A stretch of DNA of 64,000 nucleotides, from contig NZ_CM001555.1 in NCBI RefSeq assembly GCF_000275865.1, positions 742,827 to 806,826 of the forward strand, written 5' to 3'. This document shows positions 16,900 through 24,393 of this stretch, piece by piece. The position numbers and the translations under genes were made by a program. Every line of letters begins with the position of its first letter. Position 1 is the first letter of the stretch. The notes below the pieces were generated by a model. That model was not told the origin of the DNA, searched no databases, and was given only the letters and a program-made list of their open reading frames with translations. The DNA comes from Methanofollis liminatans DSM 4140. GTDB lineage: Archaea > Halobacteriota > Methanomicrobia > Methanomicrobiales > Methanofollaceae.

Positions 16900-17485
16900 A
16901 CGGCTCCCCCTGCACATGCAGCCTCTCCATAAACGTTCGCAGCAGATCGCCGTCCAGCATCTCCTCAAACAACACCCAGAGATAGACCGCATCCTCAATA
17001 TCCTTGTCGCTCCCGAGATAGAGTTTGTACGCAATCTGCAGCTCGATGGGAGATATAGAGAACTGGATATCCTCGAAGGTCACCACTTTCGCCATATTCA
17101 TGGCGTAACGATCGAAGTCGTCTTTTTTGAATTTCATCTCAATGTTTGGGATGATCTTCTCCTTCTCGGCAATCCTTACGGCAAGCCCGTCCCGGAGCAT
17201 CGAATATATCTCCCCGACATCATCTGAATTTAAAAAGTAGAACCCCCGTGCCAGAATCTCTTCAAAAAAAGACCGGAACATATCCTTATCCATATAGTCG
17301 ATGAAGAGATCGATGTCTTCGGTACCTCTGGCCCTTCCAAAAAGGATCGCCACGTAGCCGCTGACGATCACGTAGTCGGTATACCGCTTGATGATCTCTG
17401 TCACCGAAGCCACAAAACGATCGAGTGCGGTTACAACCTTACCATTGATGAGAATGGTCCCGTCAGGAGCACTCGTGATCTGCAT
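16883..17485 (-). CDS. nucleotidyltransferase-fold protein (DUF6036/AbiEii-like)
   Basis: 200 aa. The segment YVIVSGYVAILFGRARGTED (about 38-57), then IDLFIDYM, shows the nucleotidyltransferase pattern G-x(n)-T-x-D-I-D with one Asp-x-Asp-like pair. This resembles DUF6036/AbiEii-type toxins rather than MntA. A GGAGAGG ribosome site precedes the ATG. It lies 21 bp after the HicB-like gene and overlaps the next small gene, forming a compact three-gene unit. The proposed role in a TA or abortive-infection system is inference. Confidence 0.6.
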   Translation of the reverse strand: MQITSAPDGTILINGKVVTALDRFVASVTEIIKRYTDYVIVSGYVAILFGRARGTEDIDLFIDYMDKDMFRSFFEEILARGFYFLNSDDVGEIYSMLRDGLAVRIAEKEKIIPNIEMKFKKDDFDRYAMNMAKVVTFEDIQFSISPIELQIAYKLYLGSDKDIEDAVYLWVLFEEMLDGDLLRTFMERLHVQGEPYGIKV

Positions 17486-17506
17486 AACCTCTCCTCTGGT
17501 AGATTC

Positions 17507-17746
17507 TTACGGGGCACTATATAATTGCACATGCTCGGCCACCTCAAACGTCGTGATGATGGGCCGCCCCCCTTCTTCCATCGGGAATCCGGCAAGGTAC
17601 AACTCTGTTGCCTCCTTGAGGTTTGCCACTGCCTCTTCCACCGTCCCGCCCTGGCTGACGGTGCCCACCTCCGGGCATTCGGCGATGTACATATCCTCTT
17701 CCCTGGAGAGCACGGCCGTCAATATCAGGGTATCATCTCCCTTCAT
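17507..17746 (-). CDS. HicB-family antitoxin-like protein (no HicA)
   Basis: 79 aa: LILTAVLSREEDMYIAECPE, then VGTVSQGGTVEEAVANLKEA with the E-C-P-E-x-G-T and G-x-T-x-E-E-A-x-x-N-L-x-E-A hallmarks of HicB. The open frame extends upstream of the chosen ATG but enters the converging ATPase gene and is not protein-like. Its partner may be the nucleotidyltransferase-like gene 21 bp downstream, rather than a HicA, which is absent. Confidence 0.75.
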   Translation of the reverse strand: MKGDDTLILTAVLSREEDMYIAECPEVGTVSQGGTVEEAVANLKEATELYLAGFPMEEGGRPIITTFEVAEHVQLYSAP

Positions 17747-17792
17747 AGATAAGATATGCCGCTCCCGGACCGTATGGCAGAATCTTCGCACC

Positions 17793-19181
17793 TCATCCCT
17801 GTGCCGCTCTCCGCACCAGCGCCGCAAGATCCTCGAGATCGAAACAGGCGCAATCGCCCCTGCGCGAGAACGACCGTGCAACGACGCAGAAGTGCTCGCT
17901 CCGCCGGTCGTTGTGCCAGGAGACGAGTGACGCCTTTCGCTGCAACTCAGAAAAAATCTCTGCGGCATCGACATCGTCCTGCCATTTGCACTCGCAGAAG
18001 AGGATATGATGCGGGTCCTCGGCGAGGCAGACGATATCGATCTCCTCTCCCCGGTGCCACCAGCTCCCGATTCTGGTGAACACGAACGGCAGGAGAGCGC
18101 GGCGGTTGAAGTGATCGAAGAGGTCCATCACCATGTCCTCAAAATGTTTGCCGACATACCGGGCAAAGTGCGGCCGCACGTAATGGTCCGCGATCAGCCG
18201 GGCATTGCCGCGCTCAAGTGCATCAAGGTGGGGGTTGACGAAAGAGAACCAGAAGTCGAAAAGGTTGTCCGAGAGAAAGTAGAGCCCTTTTCTGCTCTTG
18301 TAGCCCTCGGTCACCGGGATGCGCCGGTACACCAGCTTCAGGTCGATGAGGATCGAGAGGTACTTGTTGACGATGCTCTTCGAAAGGCCGGTGTCGTTGC
18401 AGACGAGGCCGATGCTGTGGTTCCCCTGCGCAAGGGAGAAGAGGATGGAGAAGTAATACCTCGGTTCGACGAGTTCGGTCCTGAGGACGAACTCCACATC
18501 CCTGAAGAGAAACGAATCCTCCCTCATCACCTTCTCCTCGATATTCTCCTGAATATCCCGGTCGGGATCGGCGGCCATGAGGTATGCCGGTGTCCCTCCA
18601 AAGACCGCGTAAAACTCGACTGCCTTCTTCATCTCCCCCAGGTAATCGAGGACATGGACGAACCTGAGGGGTTGCAGCAGGATCTGCCCGGTCCTCCTCC
18701 CGAAGAGAGGACTCCCGTACTCCATCGTCGCCGATTCCATCATCGATATGCTCGACCCGGAGAGGATGAGAAATATCCGGGTATTTTTCAGGCGTGTATC
18801 CCAGTATTCCTGGAGCATGGAGGGAAGGGAGGGATCCTCCTTGATCAGGTAGGGAAACTCGTCGATGGCGATCACGATACGGGAGCCGGCGTGCTGGATG
18901 AGGTACTCAAAAAAACTGTCCCAATCAGAAAAACCATTCTTTTGAAGGAATGGGTCCTGGAAGTATGCGCCCAGATCTCTGGAAAATTTTCGGAGCTGCA
19001 GATTTTTCGACTCTTCCCGGGCGATCAGGTGTATTCCTGCGGTGGTATGGAGGAATTGATCGATAAGTTCGCTTTTCCCGATCCGCCGTCTGCCGTAGAG
19101 CACGATGAACTCTGCACTCTCGCTCCTGTAGCGCTCATGGAGATGGGTGAGCTCACGCTCCCGGCCAAGGAAGGCACTCAT
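17793..19181 (-). CDS. archaeal AAA ATPase with DUF234 nuclease-like C-terminus
   Basis: 462 aa. N-terminal STAND/ATPase_2 domain with Walker A YGRRRIGKSELI (about 29-40) and Walker B IVIAIDEFPY (about 98-107). A winged-helix region spans about 255-300. The C-terminal DUF234 region contains EDMVMDLF, GEEIDIV and LFCECKW, which together look like a PD-(D/E)xK nuclease core. These ATPases are common in archaeal mobile and defence-rich regions; their function is undefined. A TA unit begins 46 bp downstream and may be cotranscribed. Confidence 0.8.
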   Translation of the reverse strand: MSAFLGRERELTHLHERYRSESAEFIVLYGRRRIGKSELIDQFLHTTAGIHLIAREESKNLQLRKFSRDLGAYFQDPFLQKNGFSDWDSFFEYLIQHAGSRIVIAIDEFPYLIKEDPSLPSMLQEYWDTRLKNTRIFLILSGSSISMMESATMEYGSPLFGRRTGQILLQPLRFVHVLDYLGEMKKAVEFYAVFGGTPAYLMAADPDRDIQENIEEKVMREDSFLFRDVEFVLRTELVEPRYYFSILFSLAQGNHSIGLVCNDTGLSKSIVNKYLSILIDLKLVYRRIPVTEGYKSRKGLYFLSDNLFDFWFSFVNPHLDALERGNARLIADHYVRPHFARYVGKHFEDMVMDLFDHFNRRALLPFVFTRIGSWWHRGEEIDIVCLAEDPHHILFCECKWQDDVDAAEIFSELQRKASLVSWHNDRRSEHFCVVARSFSRRGDCACFDLEDLAALVRRAAQG

Positions 19182-19289
19182 AAGTAATATACTATCAAGT
19201 GTACTATTTCAGGATTGTGGGAGGAGATACATGGGTTACGCCCCTGCCCCTGTCAGGGGTCTGGAGGTGGAGCTGGTGGTCGGGGGAAG

Positions 19290-19490
19290 ACGGCGCCCAT
19301 ATCTGAGGGCGGGGTAGCGACCCATCGAAGACGGTGCGTCACCGGGATCGGTGAGCACGCGCAAAAGCCGGGGGGCCGGGCAAGAGGCTCTTCAGGGGGT
19401 GCTCATGCGCTCGCCCTCGCTGATCGGTCTTCCCGGTGGTGTGGTGCTGAACTGCCTGCACGGATGATCGTCTTCATGGCGGGGCGACTC
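19290..19490 (-). pseudogene. decayed duplicate of the pgiA 5' end and manC start
   Basis: The stretch 19400-19480 is almost identical to 11885-11955 (CTGATCGGTCTTCCCGGTGG, then the complement of a manC-type MKTII start at about 19476). The stretch 19320-19400 is a degenerate copy of the pgiA N-terminal coding region. It contains no usable frame and marks a recombination scar inside the TA island. The rest of 19187-19290 shows no gene. Confidence 0.65.
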
Positions 19491-19500
19491 CACCCGGGGA

Positions 19501-19836
19501 TTATCCCGCCTGAAGGATCTCGATGAGCCTGGTGACGACCGATAGTATCGCCTGATCATTGAGGTGGCCGGCCCGATACAGGACAAGACTGGCATCTGCG
19601 GAAAAAAGTCGGTTTGGCCGGATATTGCTTGCTTTTTGGAGCGTGCCCTCGGTGAAATCGGTATCGCTGATGCTGATGGCATAGCGGTCCCTGACCTGCT
19701 GGCTCGTGATCTGGCAGAGGATGATGTCGTCGCCACCCGGGGTGGCAACGACGAGGGCCGGACGCCGTTTCACCGTTGTAAGATCAGAGAAGGGAAACGG
19801 CACGACAACAACATCGCCTTTTACAAGTCGCTCCAT
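19501..19836 (-). CDS. MazF/PemK-family endoribonuclease toxin
   Basis: 111 aa. The opening KGDVVVVPFPFSDLTTVKRR-P-A-L-V-V is the MazF/PemK signature, with the Arg-Pro pair that contributes to the active site. Other family features include CQITSQQ (about 42-48) and the conserved downstream I-R-P-N-R strand. Predicted sequence-specific mRNA interferase. Its start overlaps the antitoxin gene by 16 bp. Confidence 0.85.
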   Translation of the reverse strand: MERLVKGDVVVVPFPFSDLTTVKRRPALVVATPGGDDIILCQITSQQVRDRYAISISDTDFTEGTLQKASNIRPNRLFSADASLVLYRAGHLNDQAILSVVTRLIEILQAG

Positions 19837-20018
19837 GCCTCCTCCTCCTCGGGAAGAAGCCAGTCTTTCCTGAGCACGGGCTCGCTCGCGAGGGCGGTGT
19901 CGGGTTCGGCCTTCTGGCGCGTATGTTTCAGGAACCTGATGAAACTGAGAACTTCTCTGGACGCCCCGGGCGAGAGATTGTTCAACTCGCTGATGATCTC
20001 CTCTTTCACGCGGCTCAT
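19821..20018 (-). CDS. DUF2281-like antitoxin of the MazF pair
   Basis: 65 aa: MSRVKEEIISELNNLSPGAS, followed by REVLSFIRFLKHTRQ, an acidic Pro-containing tail and a final EEEEAWSDL. The helix E-V-x-x-F-I-x-F-L-K followed by a tail ending in an acidic A-W-x-x-L segment is typical of DUF2281-type small antitoxins. It precedes and overlaps mazF, the usual antitoxin-first order. Confidence 0.7.
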   Translation of the reverse strand: MSRVKEEIISELNNLSPGASREVLSFIRFLKHTRQKAEPDTALASEPVLRKDWLLPEEEEAWSDL

Positions 20019-20199
20019 GGCAGCATCAACCTGATCTGGTGTGGGAGCCCCTGTCCGGCAGGTACGGCGAGGGGGTTATCTTATCACTGATTTATTTTTC
20101 TGCAATTATGTATCTTTTGTGGATGCCGTCATCTGATCCGCACCGGTGATCCCGCTCATGATACTCTTTCATCTCCATGGCCGGGGCGAGTGCTCTCCG

Positions 20200-20417
20200 T
20201 TTTGTGCAGGTTCTGTTCGAGCAGGTGCACCCGGGCTCGACCACCGAGAGCCAGCCCCCCTGACCTCCCCTGTTCCCGGGCGGTTGCCGCCCTCATCCAC
20301 GACCTCGCGCCAGACAGCAGGCGGAATACACACTGATGAAAAGCGTTGGAGCAGGTGTAAGCGACCAATCGCTGAGAGGTGGATCAGCGGCGAGGAATTA
20401 CTGACCGCCCGCGGCAT
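20200..20417 (-). pseudogene. decayed DUF3368 PIN toxin, copy 2
   Basis: From the UPF0175 overlap the frame reads MPRAVSNSSPLIHLSAIGRL through the region VCIPPAVWREVVDEGGNRPG, essentially as in the intact toxin. It is then disrupted by deletions near 20250 and loses the acidic nuclease core and the whole C-terminal half. The toxin cannot be functional, while the upstream antitoxin frame remains intact. Confidence 0.75.
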
Positions 20418-20658
20418 AGGCAATGTCCTGATCGAGGTCCTCATCGGCATAGTGCCGCAGGATCCTCCGTGCGCCAGGCAATGCCTCCCATTCCCACCGT
20501 TTCACCCCTGCAAGAGCACATGCCTTCCCCGACGAAAGAATGCAGCGCTGGTAGAGCGCCAGGGCAAGCTCCTGCTGCAGTGCAGCCTGGATGGCATCGG
20601 GAGGAAGGCGAAGCGCCGGACGCTTATCGTGAGGCACCATGATCGTGACGTCTGACAT
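20398..20658 (-). CDS. UPF0175-family antitoxin, copy 2
   Basis: 86 aa, nearly identical to the protein at 12921-13181 (same start, DNA-binding-like core and C-terminal DEDLDQDIAYAAGG). The upstream region has lost the AGGTGA ribosome site and changed the TATA-like CTATTATATG to CTATTCTATG. Expression may therefore be weaker. The partner PIN toxin is truncated. Confidence 0.72.
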   Translation of the reverse strand: MSDVTIMVPHDKRPALRLPPDAIQAALQQELALALYQRCILSSGKACALAGVKRWEWEALPGARRILRHYADEDLDQDIAYAAGGQ

Positions 20659-20664
20659 ACCGTA

Positions 20665-20752
20665 CGAAAAGGGATGGAACGGAGATCATAGAATAGTGGT
20701 GCTGGTGCTGAATGACCCTCTCTGGTGAGGGGGATAGAGTGGGTTGAATACG
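20665..20752. repeat. truncated flank of the dispersed repeat, copy E
   Basis: Matches the left flank of copies B and D (GATCATAGAATAGTGGTGCT, then CCCTCTCTGGTGAGGGGGAT, to GTTGAATACGC) and then stops matching before the hairpin core. It sits immediately upstream of UPF0175 copy 2, as copies B and D do for their antitoxins. Confidence 0.65.
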
Positions 20753-20972
20753 CTTAATGGTGAGGTCCCATCCTGGTGGGCGGTGCTCCGGGATCCCACA
20801 AAATGCCGCTCACTCTCCAGACCGGTACGGCTGCCGGTCATTCCCTCTTCTTCGGGATCGTAAATGTGCGTACGGGGATAATCCGGATCTGCCGGGAGGA
20901 ATGTGTCTGATATGGCCGATATATGTCCAATAAATGTTCAGGAATTAGAGGGGGGGGTTGCTGTGATAGAAC

Positions 20973-21116
20973 CTACTTCCTTCCCCTTTTCTGACCGGTT
21001 GGATCAAGAAAACCATTTTCCACGCGTTCGATCAGGTCACGGCAAAGCGTTTTCTTCGATGCTTCCGGAATAATCATGGTATATTCTGCAAGAGTGATTG
21101 CACGGTGCTGTTTCAC
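20973..21116 (-). CDS. possible 47-aa small protein
   Basis: GTG-started frame of 47 codons, VKQHRAITLAEYTMIIPEAS then KKTLCRDLIERVENGFLDPT, with a well-formed amphipathic helix. No family recognised; size and location suit an antitoxin or remnant. An in-frame stop lies just upstream of the GTG, and there is no clear ribosome site. The rest of 20753-21170 shows no gene. Confidence 0.35.
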   Translation of the reverse strand: MKQHRAITLAEYTMIIPEASKKTLCRDLIERVENGFLDPTGQKRGRK

Positions 21117-21170
21117 CCCCGGTCATATGTATGATTGCGACATCCCATGCACTATCTGGAGGCACCGGTC

Positions 21171-21375
21171 ATGCTGGTTACATTTGATAGCTATTTTGAC
21201 GGTGCGTTCTGGTGCGCCCGCGGCAATGGGTGTGGACATCTTCACGCAGGGCACGACGCTTGACGAACTCATGCATAATGTCAAAGATGCCGTCGAACTC
21301 CACTTTGAAGAGACTATCGATGCCGGAGAGCAGATCACGGTTGTATCCCTGACAGAACTTCAGGTTGGTTCAAAG
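21171..21375 (+). pseudogene. frameshifted duplicate of the HicB-like gene
   Basis: Nucleotide-level duplicate of 16236-16440, including the GGAGGCACCGGTC leader. At about 21226 an extra A (GCGGCAATGGG against GCGGCATGGG) shifts the frame after CARG. Beyond it the original frame continues as MGVDIFTQGTTLDELMHNVK. The 3' end diverges after LQVGS. Probably nonfunctional unless re-initiated at the internal ATG. Confidence 0.75.
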
Positions 21376-21400
21376 AGCTCTGGCAAAGGATCGTCAGGTG

Positions 21401-21649
21401 TTACTGCTCATCCTTGTGATAGAGATCCAGAAAGACCAGCAGATCCCTCTGCTGATCATAGCAGTATGATAACCGGAATGGGGGGATATATACCTCCCTC
21501 GTCTGCTTTCTGCCGTACCTCATCGGCTTTCCGATCGCCGGATCATTGACGATCCTGATGATCTGCTGCTTCACCCGGTTCTTCGTCGTGCGATCACGGA
21601 TCTTTTTGATCGTTTTCTTGAAGGACGCATCGTAGGCAACGGTTACCAT
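21401..21649 (-). CDS. RelE/ParE-family toxin
   Basis: 82 aa. SFKKTIKKIRDRTTKNRVKQ, then IGKPMRYGRKQTREVYIPPF, LSYCYD and FLDLYHKDEQ follow the RelE fold (helical hairpin, then strands with a basic/aromatic surface and a final Y-H-K-D-E). Predicted ribosome-dependent or free mRNA endonuclease. It overlaps the upstream AbrB-like antitoxin by 7 bp. Confidence 0.82.
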   Translation of the reverse strand: MVTVAYDASFKKTIKKIRDRTTKNRVKQQIIRIVNDPAIGKPMRYGRKQTREVYIPPFRLSYCYDQQRDLLVFLDLYHKDEQ

Positions 21650-21909
21650 GATTCAAGATCGTTGATAAAATCGACATCGCTCTTTCTGGTGAATGTACCC
21701 TTTTTAAACTCCTTAAATGCCTTTTCTGTTCTCTCTGCGAAGATAATGTCTTCTTTTAGCTCCGGCTCCAGTTCATCAAGGGGTTTTACGATAAAACGGC
21801 CGCCCTCCCTGATGATGAGCAGGTGTGTCCCCTCGACAAGATCTTTCCTCATAGATGCCGGAATGACGATCTGCCCCTTCGAACTCAGTCTGGTGATGCC
21901 AATGTCCAT
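21643..21909 (-). CDS. AbrB/SpoVT-type antitoxin
   Basis: 88 aa. The N-terminal swapped-hairpin AbrB motif is clear: GITRLSSKGQIVIPASMRKD (about 4-23), followed by LLIIREGGRFIVKPLDE. The C-terminal half (EKAFKEFKKGTFTRKSDVDF) is the toxin-binding tail. It likely binds its own promoter. First gene of an AbrB-RelE module. Confidence 0.85.
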   Translation of the reverse strand: MDIGITRLSSKGQIVIPASMRKDLVEGTHLLIIREGGRFIVKPLDELEPELKEDIIFAERTEKAFKEFKKGTFTRKSDVDFINDLESW

Positions 21910-21995
21910 GGGTGTCCTGTAAGATGTATCTTACCTGATCCCATATGGCTCTTTGCATGGTGCCGACCGAACGCCCCCGCCCCTCGGCCCTTCCC

Positions 21996-22337
21996 TCAGG
22001 CATCGCAGATGTCGAGCAACGCATGGATCAGGGGTTTTTGTGCCGGGATCTCGTGGGTGATGACGTCCCACACGATTTCCCAGTCTACACTGAAATAGGC
22101 ATGGATCAGGCGGTCCCTCATCCCTGCCATTGCTTTCCAGGGAACCTCGGGGTGCGCCTCCCTGAAAGGCGGGGGGAGGTTCTTTGCCGCCTCGCCGATC
22201 ACTTCGATGCTCCGGAGAACCGATCGTTTGAGCACCTCGTCGTGGACGAGGTCATCGAAGGTGATAGCGCCGCATTGCTCCTCCAGAAAAGCCATCTCCT
22301 CTGCAATATGGCGGAGGAAGACCTCTTCACGCCTCAC
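21996..22337 (-). CDS. HepT-like HEPN toxin (DUF86)
   Basis: 113 aa. DUF86 hallmarks: RSIEVIGEAAKNLPPPF (about 42-58), VPWKAMAGMRDRLIHAYF with the R-x4-H site at Arg74-His79. Its start overlaps the nucleotidyltransferase gene by 11 bp. Apparently complete RNase toxin of a MntA-HepT pair. Confidence 0.85.
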   Translation of the reverse strand: MRREEVFLRHIAEEMAFLEEQCGAITFDDLVHDEVLKRSVLRSIEVIGEAAKNLPPPFREAHPEVPWKAMAGMRDRLIHAYFSVDWEIVWDVITHEIPAQKPLIHALLDICDA

Positions 22338-22635
22338 ACCAGATCACCTCGCCTTCGATTGTCGGGCGGAGGTAGGGATCGATCCCGCCTGTGGTGACCA
22401 GGTCGACCCTCCGGCCGAAGAGGTCTTCCAGGTACGCTATCAGGGCCATGAAGTTCTGAAATGTCGCCTTCCCAATCGCGAATTCGACGAGGATGTCGAT
22501 ATCGCTCGCCGGGGTATTCTCCCCCCGGGCGACGGAGCCGAAGATCCCGATCCGCTCCACGCCGAAGTGCTCCCTGATCCAGGCCGTTCGCTCCTGCAAT
22601 CGCCTGAGGTCATCGGTCTGGAGGTGAGCGGTCAT
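22327..22635 (-). CDS. MntA-type nucleotidyltransferase antitoxin
   Basis: 102 aa with GIFGSVARGENTPASDIDIL (about 33-52): Gly-Ser, Arg-Gly-Glu and Asp-x-Asp all present. Downstream FGRRVDLVTTGGIDPYLRP is the usual MNT C-terminal block. Pairs with the HEPN gene downstream. The promoter probably lies in 22636-22700; the short gap to 22757 holds no gene. Confidence 0.85.
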   Translation of the reverse strand: MTAHLQTDDLRRLQERTAWIREHFGVERIGIFGSVARGENTPASDIDILVEFAIGKATFQNFMALIAYLEDLFGRRVDLVTTGGIDPYLRPTIEGEVIWCEA

Positions 22636-22756
22636 ATTGAATCGAGTGGATCTGGGGTAAGGGCGTATTTATAGGTACCCGTGCTTTGTGTACCTCCGGT
22701 CCGGGGGCGGTGCGCAAAACCCGTCACCAGGCCTGGATGAACCAGCATCCCTGCCA

Positions 22757-22880
22757 GGGCGGTTGCCGCCGGCAGACCGCAGGCGGAATGTTGGAGTGGG
22801 CTCAGGCGACCAATCGCCGAGAGGTGGATCAGTGGGGAGGAGTTACTGACCGCCTGCGGCTATAAGCGATTGTCCTGATC
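22757..22880 (-). pseudogene. remnant of DUF3368 PIN toxin, copy 3 (5' scraps)
   Basis: Short matches to the toxin coding region remain (GAGAGGTGGATCAGTGGGGA, the complement of the S-P-L-I-H-L segment, and GGCGGTTGCCGCC), but most of the gene is deleted. A separate 3' scrap of the same gene survives beyond the antitoxin at about 23480-23560. Confidence 0.55.
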
Positions 22881-23105
22881 GAGGTCCTCGTCGGCATAGT
22901 GCCGCGGGATCTTCCGTGCGCCAGGCAATAGCTCCCATTCCCACCGTTTCACCCCTGCAAGAGCACATGCCTTCCCTGACGAAAGAATGCCGCGCTGGTA
23001 GAGCGCCAGGGCAAGCTCCTGCTGCAGTGCAGCCTGGATGGCATCGGGAGGAAGACGGAGCGCCTGACGCTTATCGTGAGGCACCATGATCGTGACGTCT
23101 GACAT
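22860..23105 (-). CDS. UPF0175-family antitoxin, copy 3 (altered C-terminus)
   Basis: 81 aa. It matches the other two copies up to YADEDLDQD. An inserted base then replaces the usual IAYAAGGQ with NRL and a stop. The antitoxin core is intact, while the cognate PIN gene is almost entirely gone. The upstream region is near-identical to copy 2 and leads into repeat copy D. Confidence 0.65.
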   Translation of the reverse strand: MSDVTIMVPHDKRQALRLPPDAIQAALQQELALALYQRGILSSGKACALAGVKRWEWELLPGARKIPRHYADEDLDQDNRL

Positions 23106-23107
23106 AC

Positions 23108-23480
23108 CGTACGAAAAGGGATGGAACGGAGATCATAGAATAGTGGTGCTGATGCTGATGATCCCTCTCTGGTGAGGGGGATAGAGTGGGTTGAATACGC
23201 CCGTATCGTCCCGGGATCCGGGGGTCGCCCGGCCAATCCCTGCCCATGCCGCCGAGATCCGGAGATCCGGCCCCTGCGGACGGCATCGGAGAAACACGGG
23301 AAATGCCGCCCCCTCTCCTGCCCCCCTGGCAGGCCGTATGATTGGTAGTAATGAAATGCCTTCAAACCCTCGCATACGGCTGGGGGTGGAGCCGGAATCC
23401 GGGCGGAAATTGGTTTTATTCTTGGCCTGATTGGAGATTACTGCGTTTTTTATGGTGTTTTCCTGGTTCAGTGGGGACGA
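23108..23480. repeat. dispersed structured repeat, copy D
   Basis: Full-length copy joining the left flank of B and E to the long right flank of A. The first hairpin is CCCGG (23210-23214), loop GAT, CCGGG (23218-23222), again different in sequence but fully paired. The right flank (GGTTTTATTCTTGGCCTGAT to GACGATTCACTCTTCCCC) continues into the PIN toxin 3' scrap. Confidence 0.75.
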
Positions 23481-23570
23481 TTCACTCTTCCCCTATCTCT
23501 AGAATACGCCTGTACAGACTGTCCTGAATCCATCGTCAATCCGTTCCGCGAGGAGAACTGCCCCGGGAGT
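23455..23570 (-). pseudogene. C-terminal scrap of a DUF3368 PIN toxin
   Basis: Minus-strand reading gives IDDGF, then after a frame change QDSLYRRILEIGEE and a stop. This matches the end of the intact toxin (GFWIHDALYRRILTVTGEE). Everything upstream of it to 23767 has no recognisable gene. The scrap and the antitoxin at 22860 bracket repeat copy D, suggesting the toxin was split or replaced by the repeat. Confidence 0.6.
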
Positions 23571-23767
23571 ACAGACGAGATCGGGTGACCCGTACTTCAT
23601 GCCCAAAATGGACGAGATCGTGCTCTGCGCTTTTTTCCAGAGACCTTCCGTAGCCCCGCCGCTCGTTATCAGGTGAACGCCATGCAAGGGGACGGCAGTA
23701 GATCGCGGAGACGGGAGCGGCCCCATGGCAACCCTTATGATCCCCTATTCAGATAGGAGAGGATCAG

Positions 23768-24058
23768 ATGAGCCTGTATGCAGATGTGCTCGAAAAACGG
23801 GATGATATCCTGCGGATCGCAGCAGGTCACGGCGCCCGTACAGTCCGGCTCTTCGGCTCCGTCGTCAGGGGCGAGGAGACCCCGGAGAGCGATATCGATC
23901 TCCTCGTCGAATTTGAACCGGGACGAAATCTCCTCGACCATGTCGCTCTCGTCCAGGACCTGGAGAACCTGCTCGGCCGCACGGTCGATGTGGTGACCGA
24001 GGGGGGGCTGCACTGGTATATCAGGGACCGCATCCACCGGGAGGCCGTCCCCCTGTGA
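23768..24058 (+). CDS. MntA-type nucleotidyltransferase (partner HEPN broken)
   Basis: 96 aa with RLFGSVVRGEETPESDIDLL (about 27-46), all catalytic features intact. LLGRTVDVVTEGGLHWYIRD follows the family pattern. The downstream HEPN frame is riddled with shifts, so this is an intact antitoxin without a working toxin. Confidence 0.8.
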   Translation: MSLYADVLEKRDDILRIAAGHGARTVRLFGSVVRGEETPESDIDLLVEFEPGRNLLDHVALVQDLENLLGRTVDVVTEGGLHWYIRDRIHREAVPL

Positions 24059-24393
24059 AAGACGCTCTGGCCGTACCTCATCCATATCCTCGAATGTACC
24101 GACAGGATCGAGTCCTACACGCAAGGGAGGGCGGGACGCGTTCATGACATCTCCGATGGTGCAGGATGCGTATGATCCGGAACCTCGAGATCATCGGCGA
24201 GGCGGTGAAGCAGGTCTCCGAATCGGTGAGAGAGAAACGCTCCGAAGTACCCTGGCGGGCGGTTGCCGGCCTTCGTGATATCCTGGTATATGGGTGTGGA
24301 TCTGACCGCTGTCTGGGACGTCGTCGAAGAGGGTCTCCCTGCGCTGAAGCGGGCAGTTGCAGAAGATCCTTGCCACACTGCAGCAGGACTCCT
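24055..24393 (+). pseudogene. decayed HepT-like HEPN toxin
   Basis: A GTG start (VKDALA) overlaps the nucleotidyltransferase end. DUF86 segments are scattered over frames: YLIHILECTDRIESYTQG, GRDAFMTSPMVQDA, then MIRNLEIIGEAVKQVSESVR, VPWRAVAGLRDILV, then YMGVDLTAVWDVVEEGL. At least three indels separate them. The last, near 24290, deletes the bases that should encode His in the R-x4-H active site. The toxin is clearly inactivated. Confidence 0.75.

Noticed and set aside
12179-23375. Similar minus-strand frames starting MRGFEG/MRGVEG in the dispersed repeats
   Set aside because: They look alike because the DNA is repeated, but frames differ between copies through indels while hairpin pairing is kept, so a coding role is unlikely.
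12100-23480. Calling the dispersed repeat an insertion sequence or MITE
   Set aside because: No transposase gene, terminal inverted repeats or target-site duplications could be recognised at the copy ends.
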